From Lates calcarifer (lineage: Eukaryota > Chordata > Actinopteri > Centropomidae), in the NCBI RefSeq assembly GCF_001640805.2, contig NC_066856.1, positions 4,303,343 to 4,367,342 of the forward strand: 64,000 nt of DNA, in the 5' to 3' direction. Made by a program: the position numbers and the translations under genes. Under the pieces are notes generated by a model. That model was not told the origin of the DNA, searched no databases, and worked only from the letters and a program-made list of their open reading frames with translations. Shown here in pieces: positions 58,601-64,000 of this stretch. Position 1 is the first letter of the stretch. Each line of letters starts with the position of its first letter.

Positions 58601-59103
58601 TGGTTTGGTGACTGGAGAGTTCATGGTTCAGGACAGCAGGAAAAATGTGCACTCATCCCTTGTCGAGCACCATGGTTTAGGTTCCCTTGTGCAAGGCACT
58701 TCAACGTTTAATGTTGTTACAAAATTGTGATATTCTGCCCAATCCTAATCTTGTCCTCTCTTGTGTGTGTATGTGTGTGTTTTATGTTTTAGCTGGCTAA
58801 CTTGGAGAGGAAGTGGCAACACTTGGAGCAGAACAACTTTGTGATGAAAGAGTGTATCCTTCAGAGTCATTGTTGTTGGTTGTTGTTAGTTGAGTGATGC
58901 TACTCATCAGTTCAGTGCGACATGTGAGTGGTCTTTATAAAAGTCATTGATTGGTCACACCAGGTCTTTCCTTAACTACAGCATTAGTCATCGCCTCTAA
59001 ATCCCAGGAGAGTGACTACGCCTCAGTTGCCAAGAACGTCTTTCAACAAGTGGCTGAGTACAACAAGTGTCTCATAGACTCACTACAGAACAACAGGAGT
59101 TGA
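46546..59103 (+). CDS. ift74: IFT74, intraflagellar transport protein 74 (IFT-B), whole gene
   Basis: IFT74 is a coiled-coil core subunit of IFT-B. It pairs with IFT81, and the two bind tubulin cargo for cilium assembly. Nineteen coding exons are listed separately; every junction is GT-AG and phases agree. The sum is 1,815 nt (604 residues plus stop), against 600 in human, after discounting one extra C in exon 11. Residues 1-90 are basic and Pro/Gly-rich (the tubulin-tail-binding region of the family). The remainder is coiled coil with near-identity blocks to human: [71 protein letters not shown], then KEFIA and SKSQESDY. A non-coding first exon precedes the ATG. LRRC19 lies antisense in the intron after exon 8. 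AATAAA follows 270 bp after the stop. Confidence 0.97.
46675..47590 (+). other. IFT74 intron
   Basis: AT-rich. A short run of CGACACGACACGACAC-like words lies near 47230. Nothing else recognised. Confidence 0.5.
47591..47732 (+). CDS. ift74: IFT74 coding exon 2
   Basis: ACACAG|ATGGTT to AAAG|GTGAGT, phase 0 in and 1 out. Contains [20 protein letters not shown], nearly identical to the human protein at this point. Confidence 0.96.
47904..47952 (+). CDS. ift74: IFT74 coding exon 3
   Basis: 49 nt, CTTAAG|GA to CTAAG|GTAACA, phase 1 in and 2 out. Encodes [16 protein letters not shown], identical in human over this block. Confidence 0.96.
48247..48345 (+). CDS. ift74: IFT74 coding exon 4
   Basis: CTACAG|GAGT to AAGAG|GTGAGT, phase 2 to 2. 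Start of the coiled coil: [18 protein letters not shown], then [12 protein letters not shown]. Confidence 0.96.
48470..48530 (+). CDS. ift74: IFT74 coding exon 5
   Basis: GATCCAG|AGC to AACATG|GTAAAC, phase 2 in and 0 out. Encodes [20 protein letters not shown]. Confidence 0.96.
48531..48918 (+). other. IFT74 intron
   Basis: 388 bp, no feature recognised. Confidence 0.5.
48919..48978 (+). CDS. ift74: IFT74 coding exon 6
   Basis: TTGCAG|CTG to AACACT|GTAAGT, 20 codons, phase 0 to 0: [20 protein letters not shown]. Confidence 0.96.
49163..49224 (+). CDS. ift74: IFT74 coding exon 7
   Basis: TCCCAG|TTG to AGGGA|GTAAGT, phase 0 in and 2 out: [20 protein letters not shown] then the first two bases of Glu. 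The next coding exon is 5.5 kb away. Confidence 0.94.
50619..50923 (-). CDS. lrrc19: LRRC19 last exon, membrane segment and acidic tail
   Basis: Acceptor AACCAG|AC (G+AC gives Asp), then [12 protein letters not shown], a membrane segment, the [17 protein letters not shown] cytoplasmic basic stop-transfer region and DHEEDEEDV and [14 protein letters not shown] acidic stretches. The stop is at 50621-50619. Confidence 0.93.
50619..53961 (-). CDS. lrrc19: LRRC19, leucine-rich repeat transmembrane protein, nested antisense gene (one exon unidentified)
   Basis: LRRC19 is a small single-pass LRR membrane protein, described in mammals as a receptor-like inducer of inflammatory signalling. Exons on the minus strand: 53961-53938, 53373-53267, 53182-52907, 52643-52532, a missing one, 51254-51054 and 50923-50619. 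Order of features: signal peptide (core [15 protein letters not shown]), Cys-containing N-cap (VEMHCNNCPS), at least four LRRs ([44 protein letters not shown]), second half of the C-cap, a Ser/Thr-rich stalk, a membrane segment ([15 protein letters not shown]) and an acidic tail ending EDPYIKREE. Human LRRC19 likewise has LNGTD in its first LRR and IAIKCPIWY after the membrane segment (here CAIKGPSWY). In human it also lies inside IFT74 on the opposite strand. Phases show that an exon of 3n+1 nt is still missing between 52532 and 51254. Confidence 0.9.
51054..51254 (-). CDS. lrrc19: LRRC19 C-cap half and stalk exon
   Basis: Acceptor TCTACAG|GG (phase 1 needed) and donor AACAATG|GTAAGA (phase 1). 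Two cysteines ([18 protein letters not shown]) fit the last two cysteines of the LRR C-cap. The rest is a Ser/Thr/Pro-rich juxtamembrane stalk. Confidence 0.8.
51255..52531 (-). other. LRRC19 interval that should contain an unidentified exon
   Basis: Phase arithmetic (0 in, 1 out) and the human protein predict an exon encoding the end of the LRRs and the first Cys pair of the C-cap. Reading the minus strand, I found no WxCxC-type motif between usable splice sites. A TE-like tail at about 52046-52063 lies within the interval. Confidence 0.6.
52532..52643 (-). CDS. lrrc19: LRRC19 exon 4, further LRRs
   Basis: GTTACAG|CC to CTACAG|GTAAAA, phase 2 in and 0 out, 37 codons: [20 protein letters not shown], then [17 protein letters not shown]. 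Confidence 0.88.
52907..53182 (-). CDS. lrrc19: LRRC19 exon 3, LRR N-cap and first repeats
   Basis: Acceptor CTATAG|T, phase 2 (TG+T gives Cys), donor AGCAG|GTGAAT, phase 2. Contains [45 protein letters not shown] and [12 protein letters not shown], with N-glycosylation sequons NLT, NSS and NGS. Confidence 0.9.
53267..53373 (-). CDS. lrrc19: LRRC19 exon 2, signal peptide
   Basis: Acceptor TTTTCAG|GATAGC, then [20 protein letters not shown], and donor CATTG|GTATGAG (phase 2). Leader of a secreted or membrane protein. Confidence 0.85.
53938..53961 (-). CDS. lrrc19: LRRC19 exon 1, alternative upstream start
   Basis: Minus-strand ATG at 53961 and donor GTACAG|GTAAGTG after 53938 give eight codons, MLEPAEVQ, in phase 0. 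This is in frame with the next exon, which has its own ATG-ATG six bases in. Either start is possible; the internal one places the hydrophobic core nearer the N-terminus. Confidence 0.6.
54709..54847 (+). CDS. ift74: IFT74 coding exon 8
   Basis: CTCTACAG|A to CTACAG|GTATAC, phase 2 in and 0 out. Encodes [17 protein letters not shown], then [17 protein letters not shown], matching human VKYLEMKTTNEKLLQ. Confidence 0.94.
55032..55094 (+). CDS. ift74: IFT74 coding exon 9
   Basis: TTTTGCAG|GAG to GAAGCA|GTGAGT, 21 codons, phase 0 to 0: [20 protein letters not shown] then Ala. Confidence 0.94.
55095..55545 (+). other. IFT74 intron with (AGT)n microsatellite
   Basis: An (AGT/GTA)n run lies at about 55490-55514 just before the acceptor. 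Otherwise nothing recognised. Confidence 0.7.
55546..55690 (+). CDS. ift74: IFT74 coding exon 10, with an apparent extra C
   Basis: GTGCAG|GAG to AAACAG|GTTAGC. It starts [20 protein letters not shown], clearly homologous. After HKSLGFT the given frame reads [10 protein letters not shown], whereas the alternate frame reads [10 protein letters not shown], matching human MEEREKLLKQ and then joining [14 protein letters not shown] of the next exon. Removing one C from the CCCC run at 55658-55661 makes the exon 144 nt (48 codons, phase 0). A one-base insertion is therefore inferred here, more likely an assembly error than a gene lesion. Confidence 0.93.
55818..55858 (+). CDS. ift74: IFT74 coding exon 11
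   Basis: 41 nt, TTCCAG|GTG to AGACA|GTATGT, phase 0 in and 2 out: [13 protein letters not shown], near identical to human [13 protein letters not shown]. Confidence 0.95.
55950..56029 (+). CDS. ift74: IFT74 coding exon 12
   Basis: GTTCAG|GCTT to CAGG|GTAACA, phase 2 in and 1 out: [20 protein letters not shown]. Confidence 0.94.
56030..56659 (+). other. IFT74 intron
   Basis: 630 bp, AT-rich, no feature recognised. Confidence 0.5.
56660..56713 (+). CDS. ift74: IFT74 coding exon 13
   Basis: AATCAG|GAG to GACC|GTAAGT, phase 1 to 1: [17 protein letters not shown] (human NQKYKELKKREEHMD). Confidence 0.94.
56714..57241 (+). other. IFT74 intron
   Basis: 528 bp with no recognised feature. Confidence 0.5.
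57242..57339 (+). CDS. ift74: IFT74 coding exon 14
   Basis: TTTCAG|GG to AGCAGG|GTGAGG, phase 1 in and 0 out: [20 protein letters not shown], then [12 protein letters not shown]. Confidence 0.95.
57543..57669 (+). CDS. ift74: IFT74 coding exon 15
   Basis: GTTTAG|AAC to ACAG|GTAGGT, phase 0 in and 1 out: [20 protein letters not shown], then [14 protein letters not shown]. Confidence 0.94.
57770..57933 (+). CDS. ift74: IFT74 coding exon 16
   Basis: ATTCAG|AG to AAGAAG|GTAACG, phase 1 in and 0 out: [18 protein letters not shown], then [19 protein letters not shown]. Preceded by a short (AC)n run at about 57678-57700. Confidence 0.95.
58166..58291 (+). CDS. ift74: IFT74 coding exon 17
   Basis: TTGCAG|AGA to GCTCAG|GTTCAA, 42 codons, phase 0 to 0: [18 protein letters not shown], then [17 protein letters not shown]. 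Confidence 0.96.
58292..58792 (+). other. IFT74 intron
   Basis: 501 bp. The part at about 58640-58710 (TTGTGCAAGGCACTTCAAC) resembles a common fish interspersed repeat fragment; weak. Confidence 0.4.
58793..58853 (+). CDS. ift74: IFT74 coding exon 18
   Basis: TTTTAG|CTG to AAAGAGT|GTATCC, phase 0 in and 1 out: [20 protein letters not shown]. This donor was chosen because T joins TC of the next exon to give Phe, restoring KEFIA as in human. Confidence 0.9.
58988..59103 (+). CDS. ift74: IFT74 last coding exon
   Basis: Acceptor CATTAG|TCATC, phase 1. Encodes [20 protein letters not shown], then [17 protein letters not shown] and TGA at 59101-59103. Confidence 0.93.
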
Positions 59104-59373
59104 ACTCACTTTTGTTACATTTAACACAGTCACCAATCACCACTCATCTTAAAATGCCAGTTAATCACAATTTATATGAAGATTGTAGTTTATGAAAGTG
59201 CCTCTTGTTTGTTACTTGTAGCTGCTTCCTTTCCATAAAAATATTTCACTATGTCTATTTAGTCAAAGTTCGTAGGTATTTATCTTGTATATTTTGTATT
59301 TAAAGATACCGGAGATTCATTGTCACCACTGTAGGTACTTGTGAATGTAGCTTCAGAGTGCTCTGAAAATTTG

Positions 59374-59379
59374 AATAAA
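59374..59379 (+). terminator. IFT74 polyadenylation signal
   Basis: AATAAA 270 bp after the stop codon, followed within 30 bp by T/G-rich sequence. Confidence 0.65.
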
Positions 59380-60250
59380 GAGGTTTTGAAGTCATAGGTT
59401 CAAGCTGTTATAGTATAATGCCAGCTGCAAGAAGTATAAAGCTCCATTTTTGAAGCTGATTTACAGTAGTTTTTAGACAAAACTCAAATAGTCCAGTTGG
59501 CTCAAATTACAGTGTGGCTACAACAGAGCTGAAAGAAAATTCTACTGTGTGGTACAGTCACTGGTGGTGGGTCATATTCAAGGGTGTGGTGATATTTGGG
59601 CAATATGGTACAGAGATTATACTGGAATGTTTTCTCTGTAAGGATTTGTTTTCTTCTTGTACCTCTCAGGCTGCCAGTGATTTACATTCAGTTAGTACAC
59701 AATGAAAAATCAACTACTCAAGGTATGTAATTCCTCACAGTAAATACTGTGTCTACATTTAGTTTTGTTAAACAGCCTCAGAGTTGTCAGTGCAGTGCAG
59801 ACTTTTTCAGTCTTTCCACTTTTATGTTACCAAAACTTTATTCATGTGTCGCTTTTGAGAAAAAGCATATGTAACGATGAAAACGTGGTCAGAAATTTCC
59901 AAAAGAACAATATGATTAGAGGCTCACGCTGCCAACACTGAAATTTATAATTACCCAATTAATAAATCCAGAGGGATTCAGGACAAATTCACTTTCTATT
60001 TTCATATTTATTGCTTTTAATTACTGGAAAAAACTAATCCACAGTTTACATAAAATCCAAATGCTTATGATCTCTGGATCCAGAACCCAGCAGGATCTTC
60101 TGATCCACTTCAGCTCTTAAATGAGCGGAAGAACTTTCTGGGAAACCGTTTGGGACATAAATAATCTTTAAAGTGAAACTGGAGACAGTACAATTTATCT
60201 GCGAGAAAGTCACCAAGTTGGCAACACTGACTCCGAGCTTTTTCGATCAA
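59380..60250. other. Intergenic, IFT74 to next gene
   Basis: AT-rich to about 60220, then rapidly richer in CG dinucleotides towards the next promoter. No exon recognised. Confidence 0.5.
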
Positions 60251-60368
60251 TCACAAGCGAAGTAGGCGGAACAGAATGAGCCGACCAATCAGCGTGTCGT
60301 CTTCCGACGTTGGCATTGTTGCCAGCCGAGTGACGACATTGGCCTTGACTTCCGGCGAGGAGAGCGTA
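60251..60368 (+). promoter_or_regulatory. Promoter of the last gene
   Basis: CG-dinucleotide-enriched segment with a CCAAT box (GACCAATCAGCG, about 60284) and an ETS-type site (ACTTCCGGCG, about 60348) just before the presumed transcription start. TATA-less, typical of a housekeeping promoter. Confidence 0.55.
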
Positions 60369-60563
60369 ATGGTGGAGGAACAATGTCGGATAATCGAGTG
60401 AAAATACAGCAGTAAAATCAACATTTTACGCAACCTTCTTCGCTTCTGTTTGTTGTGGCTGTCAGAAAGGTCATTAGTGAAGAAGTGTGGATGTTAAAAC
60501 GAGCTGTGGAGCTGTTATATCGAACACCGTGAAGCTGGACGCCGAGCACACCTGCATCCGAAG
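60369..60563 (+). other. First exon with three upstream ORFs
   Basis: Three short ORFs begin at 60369 (10 codons, MVEEQCRIIE), 60383 (MSDNRVKIQQ) and 60491 (MLKRAVELLYRTP). The first two overlap in different frames. They would be expected to lower translation of a downstream ORF. Confidence 0.55.
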
Positions 60564-63298
60564 GTAATGCTAACGAGCTAACTAATTAGCGGTAATCATT
60601 AGCGTTAGCCTTAGCCTTAGCCTTCGCCTTCTCTTTTAATTATATATTTTGATCTTATTTCCACTTGTACTCATGTTTATCACTTGGGTAAGAGCGTGTT
60701 TGTGTGTCTGTGGCCACTCGTCCCTGACATGAATTGTGTGTTTTCAACGTGAAATGATAACAGAGTGTTTATCTCTTGGCCCGTTTACTTCTCTGTGCGG
60801 TCACTTTGCAGACATTTGATCCAGGTTACTTTTAATCCGTTTGTGGCGGTTTAGCGTCTCTTTGTGGTCATTTTGGATCGCTGTACATCTCAGGTTTTTG
60901 TCTCTTTGTGGCATTTTTTGGTTTTGTTATTTTTGCTTTGTGCTCTTGTGTGTCAGCACTTTCGTGGCCACTTTTTGTTTCACGATTGTTTTACGTCTCC
61001 GTGTTTTGACTAGTTGTGGTCGTTTTTGTTTCTATTTTTCACTTTATTGTCCATGTACTGTCCATGTCCAACAATCGATCTCCTGATGTGTTTATGAATC
61101 ATTAGTTTGTGGTGACCTTGATTGAGTTGATTGAGCAAAGTTTTGTGTTGAATATTTTGAAAACTAGATGTAACTCTGAGCTCCTCCACAGCTGAGATTA
61201 CTGTTAAAAAGTATCACATTAAACTAAAGTTTAATCAGTTCAGTTTAAGCGTTGAAATTTAAAGATTGGGTTTTTAAGTTTTGCTTAAAATAATTACGCT
61301 AGCTGATCATACGTTTAAGTCACTGATGTAAACATAATTAAAAGTAAACGTATATTAAATTTAATCAATTGTTTATTGGTTTATCAAAGTAAATTAAGAC
61401 TGTTTAACTAAACATGAACAAAGAGGAAGGTTTTGTTACACCTTGTCAAAATGTACAAATAATGCCAGACAACTATCTGTAAAGTAGTCTGTAATCTGTA
61501 AAACTCTCCTCTAAATGTCAGTCAGGTTTCTGTGTATGGTGGAAGAACATAGTGAAGTACAGTGAACAATATCACGAGTTAAAATCCTGCATTCCAAAGT
61601 TACTTAAGTGAAAATGTTTAATGCAGTTCAGTTTAATACACTTGATTTCTGAAGTGATTACCTGATAGACAATTTAGACTGATAATTAATCATTTTAATT
61701 CATTTTCCAAACATTTACTGTGGTTTCTTCAGGATGTGATGTTTTTTCTCATCCAATGTAATGGTGAACTGTGCTTTTAATGTTTGGTTCAGCAGTAATT
61801 TGGAATATTTATGGATGGTTTTGGGTTAAATTGTTGATGGAGAATTTGTAATAGAGTAATGAAAAATTTCCTTTGTATGTCTCTTTTATTTCCTCCAGGT
61901 GTCACCGCTTGGTCCATCAATGCACAGTCCTCGTTAACAAGAGTTCAGAAGACCCACAACAGGTAATTTACAATCAAACAAAATCAACTGTCCAACACAG
62001 AGCACTGATGTTAAACTGTTCAGTCACTGATCTGAGGTCTGAATAAACCCTTATTAATTAAAATTTGGGTAAGAAGTTTTGGTTTGATTAATATTTTACT
62101 TCTGACAGACGAACTGTGAATAAAGACCAGTCTGACATCAGCTGTTTATTTATTTTATTAATTATTTACATGAAAGTGAAATACAAATATTTTGTTCCTA
62201 AAATCAATGACTAATTATTAAAAAATAATGATTAGTCTTAATAATGATCTCATTATTGATCACTTCACTGATAAAGAAAACAGGTGGTTTTTCACCTGAC
62301 ATGTTTGGAGCCTCAGTCTTCATCAGAGGAGGTGCTGAAACTTCTTGTCAGCTGATTTCTGTGGTTATGGGCAGGACATCCTCATCAATCAGCTGACAGG
62401 AAGCTTCAGCAGCTCCTCTGATGGAGACATGTCAGGTAAAAACACCTGAGTAAATGAAACCAAATGATCCTCTTCAGTCAGTTGTTTACATGTTGTTTTC
62501 TCTGTCTTTACAGAGTGGAAACTAAAATTCACAGACGAGGTGAATCCGAGACAATGGAGATGATGTTCCAGCTGAAAGGAGCCATGTTTACTCCTTCACC
62601 TCCAGGTACAGTGTTGAACACAGAACTTTTCAGACTCTGGGTTAAATTCAGTCAGAGTTTCTGTGGAGTCTGTCAGAGCTTTGAGCTTTTATAACTTCCT
62701 GTGACTAAATCAACTGTCCTTCATCCAATTAGTAATCCGATTTATTATTGATCATTTGGGGTTTATTCCCACACAGGAAACCTTACAGGACTCAGCAGCA
62801 TCTTTGACTCAATTAACCCTCTGGAATGAAAATAGAATTGTTATAATGCTGTTAATGTCTTAGTAAACCAACATTTTTATATATCAATGACATTCATATT
62901 AACAGCAGCTAATGATCCAAAGTTTTTCCATTTAATATAAATTGTTTATTTTCTGTTATACCATGAAATACATCTGAGCTGCTCAGCAGAGTGAGTTTTT
63001 AGACAGAAAAGTGTCAAATTAATCATTGCTAATGATCAGGTTTATTTTATTTCATAATTATTGGATTTCTTTTGTAACACTTGATCTGTGTAGTGACCAT
63101 GTTCCCCCAGTCAGTCTTTGTGGATTTAGTGTCTTTTACATTTCTATCTGCTGACAGTTTGAACTTCAGTACCCAGAATCCCTCTGTGCTTTTATTTTGA
63201 AGGTTTAAACCGTTGCTGATGTTTGTTGTTTTTCTCCTCAGGACTTGAAAGTTGAACCAGGAAACACTGAACTGAGAGAGAAGACACAGAGACAGAAG
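60369..63298 (+). CDS. 5' exons of an unidentified gene (runs past or stops near the window end)
   Basis: A promoter is followed by four splice-bounded segments: about 60369-60563 (donor CGAAG|GTAATG), 61899-61962, 62514-62605 and 63242- or 63252-63298. Exons 2 and 3 join in one open frame (AWSINAQSSLTRVQKTHNR, then VETKIHRRGE). An in-frame TGA at 60530-60532 in exon 1 means the first good start is ATG at 62554 (ACAATGG context): MEMMFQLKGAMFTPSPP. With the acceptor at 63241 the frame stops after GLES. With an acceptor at 63251 it continues VEPGNTELREKTQRQK to the donor CAGAAG|GTCAGT. I do not recognise the family. It could be a protein with a late start or a non-coding RNA. Confidence 0.5.
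60564..61898 (+). other. Intron 1 of the last gene
   Basis: Begins with repeated GTTAGCCTTAGCCTT words (about 60602-60625). Nothing else recognised. Confidence 0.5.
61899..61962 (+). other. Exon 2 of the last gene
   Basis: CCTCCAG|GT to AACAG|GTAATT, 64 nt (2+60+2), one open frame: VTAWSINAQSSLTRVQKTHN. Splice sites are good. Whether it is translated is uncertain. Confidence 0.55.
62281..62449. repeat. Imperfect foldback (inverted-repeat) element
   Basis: The left arm starts CAGGTGGTTTTTCACCTGAC and ends near TTGTCAGCTGATT. The right arm, reverse-complemented, starts CAGGTGTTTTTACCTGAC and ends CCTGTCAGCTGATT. The arms match over about 60 bases, with an extra 16-base insertion in the left arm. 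It lies in the intron before the next exon. Confidence 0.8.
62514..62605 (+). CDS. Exon 3 of the last gene, likely start codon
   Basis: TTTACAG|AG to CTCCAG|GTACAG, 92 nt, phase 2 in and 1 out. Contains ATG at 62554 in a strong context (A at -3, G at +4). Product unknown. Confidence 0.5.
62606..63241 (+). other. Intron of the last gene
   Basis: 636 bp, AT-rich, with nothing recognised. Confidence 0.5.
63252..63298 (+). CDS. Exon 4 of the last gene (acceptor uncertain)
   Basis: Two possible acceptors: CTCCTCAG at 63241, which brings a stop after five codons, and GAAAG at 63251, which keeps the frame open as VEPGNTELREKTQRQK. The first has the better polypyrimidine context. Confidence 0.4.
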
Positions 63299-63589
63299 GT
63301 CAGTGTTTATAGTTTTCATTCTCACTCTGTCATTATCTCAGCTGCATTTAGACTCTTTAAAACCTGTTGTCTGGAACTAACAGCAGCTAGTTCAGTTATA
63401 ATTAGTATAATATTAATAATAATAGCAGTAAAAAGATGAAGAGCTGAAACAAAGTATCTCGTTAGAAGTTGTCAGTCTGGATACATGATGTGAATCTGTG
63501 GCAGCCACTGTTTCTAACTCTGCTCTTCTCTGTTCTCTTCTGGGTCCTGCTGCTGCTGCCCGCTGACTGCTCCTCCTGCAACATCAACA

Positions 63590-64000
63590 ACTAATCTACT
63601 ACTCAATCTACTACTCAATCTACCTACTAATCTATCACTAATCAATCAATCTACTCACTCACTCTCCTACTCCACTAATCAATCAATCAATCTACTACTC
63701 AATCTATCACTCTCCTACTCCACTAATCAATCAATCAATCTACTACTCAATCTACCTACTAATCTATCACTCTCCTACTCCACTAATCAATCAATCTACT
63801 ACTCAATCTATCACTCTCAATCAATCAATCTACCTACTAATCTACTAATCAATCTATCACTCTCCTACTCCACTAATCAATCAATCAATCTACCTACTAA
63901 TCTACTAATCTATCACTCTCCTACTCCACTAATCAATCAATCAATCTACCTACTAATCTATCTACTCAATCTACCTACTAATCTATCACTCTCCTACTCC
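63590..64000. repeat. Irregular minisatellite, continuing past the window end
   Basis: Built from blocks AATC, CTACT and TATCACTCTCCTACTCC. The marker CTCTCCTACTCC recurs at 63662, 63710, 63770, 63860, 63916 and 63989, so the period varies between 48 and 90 bp. Almost no G on the + strand. Confidence 0.95.

Noticed and set aside
63590..64000. CRISPR-like array
   Set aside because: No constant repeat/unique spacer structure; blocks are short, variable and repeated, in an animal genome.

Overview
This is vertebrate nuclear DNA, most likely from a percomorph-type teleost fish. Genes are split into many small GT-AG exons in long AT-rich introns. There are abundant TA, TG and GA microsatellites, an L2-like LINE relic and short TIR elements typical of fish genomes. 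The encoded proteins align, from memory, with human MAP4, IFT74 and LRRC19. There are no bacterial genes, operons, CRISPR arrays or convincing tRNA/rRNA genes. I found no new biochemical system. The interest lies in gene structure, alternative ends, nested genes and apparent sequence errors.

Region 1 (1-12.4 kb): no coding exon recognised. It holds repeats, a decayed LINE with the reverse-transcriptase YADD motif, TA microsatellites and two similar clusters of RFX X-box-like sites (about 0.8 and 5.15 kb). The second cluster is followed by a TATA box.

Region 2 (12.4-39.3 kb, + strand): a microtubule-associated protein of the MAP4/MAP2/tau family, best called MAP4. A promoter-like segment with three CCAAT motifs and an E-box precedes a 1.45 kb first coding exon. 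Then come a 1.1 kb Lys/Glu-rich exon with a one-base frameshift, four Ser/Thr/Pro/Lys-rich exons (the last also carries tubulin-binding repeat 1), a spacer exon, and three exons with repeats 2-4. Two alternative C-termini follow: a MAP4-type tail ending ETSI and a tau/MAP2-type tail. The modelled protein is about 1,300 residues.

Region 3 (45.5-59.4 kb, + strand): a complete IFT74 gene (intraflagellar transport complex IFT-B). It has a non-coding first exon plus 19 coding exons and a predicted 604 residues once one apparent extra C in exon 11 is discounted. Its 5.5 kb intron after exon 8 contains LRRC19 on the opposite strand, the same nested arrangement known in human. One LRRC19 exon, covering the first half of the LRR C-cap, could not be found.

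Region 4 (60.2-64 kb, + strand): a promoter and the first exons of an unidentified gene with three upstream ORFs. The window ends inside an irregular minisatellite built from AATC and CTACT blocks.

IFT74 and MAP4 are both tubulin-associated and LRRC19 is a membrane receptor-like protein. Nothing in the sequence shows that they act together. The IFT74-LRRC19 nesting is an ancient arrangement, and MAP4 next to it appears to be a fish-lineage neighbour.
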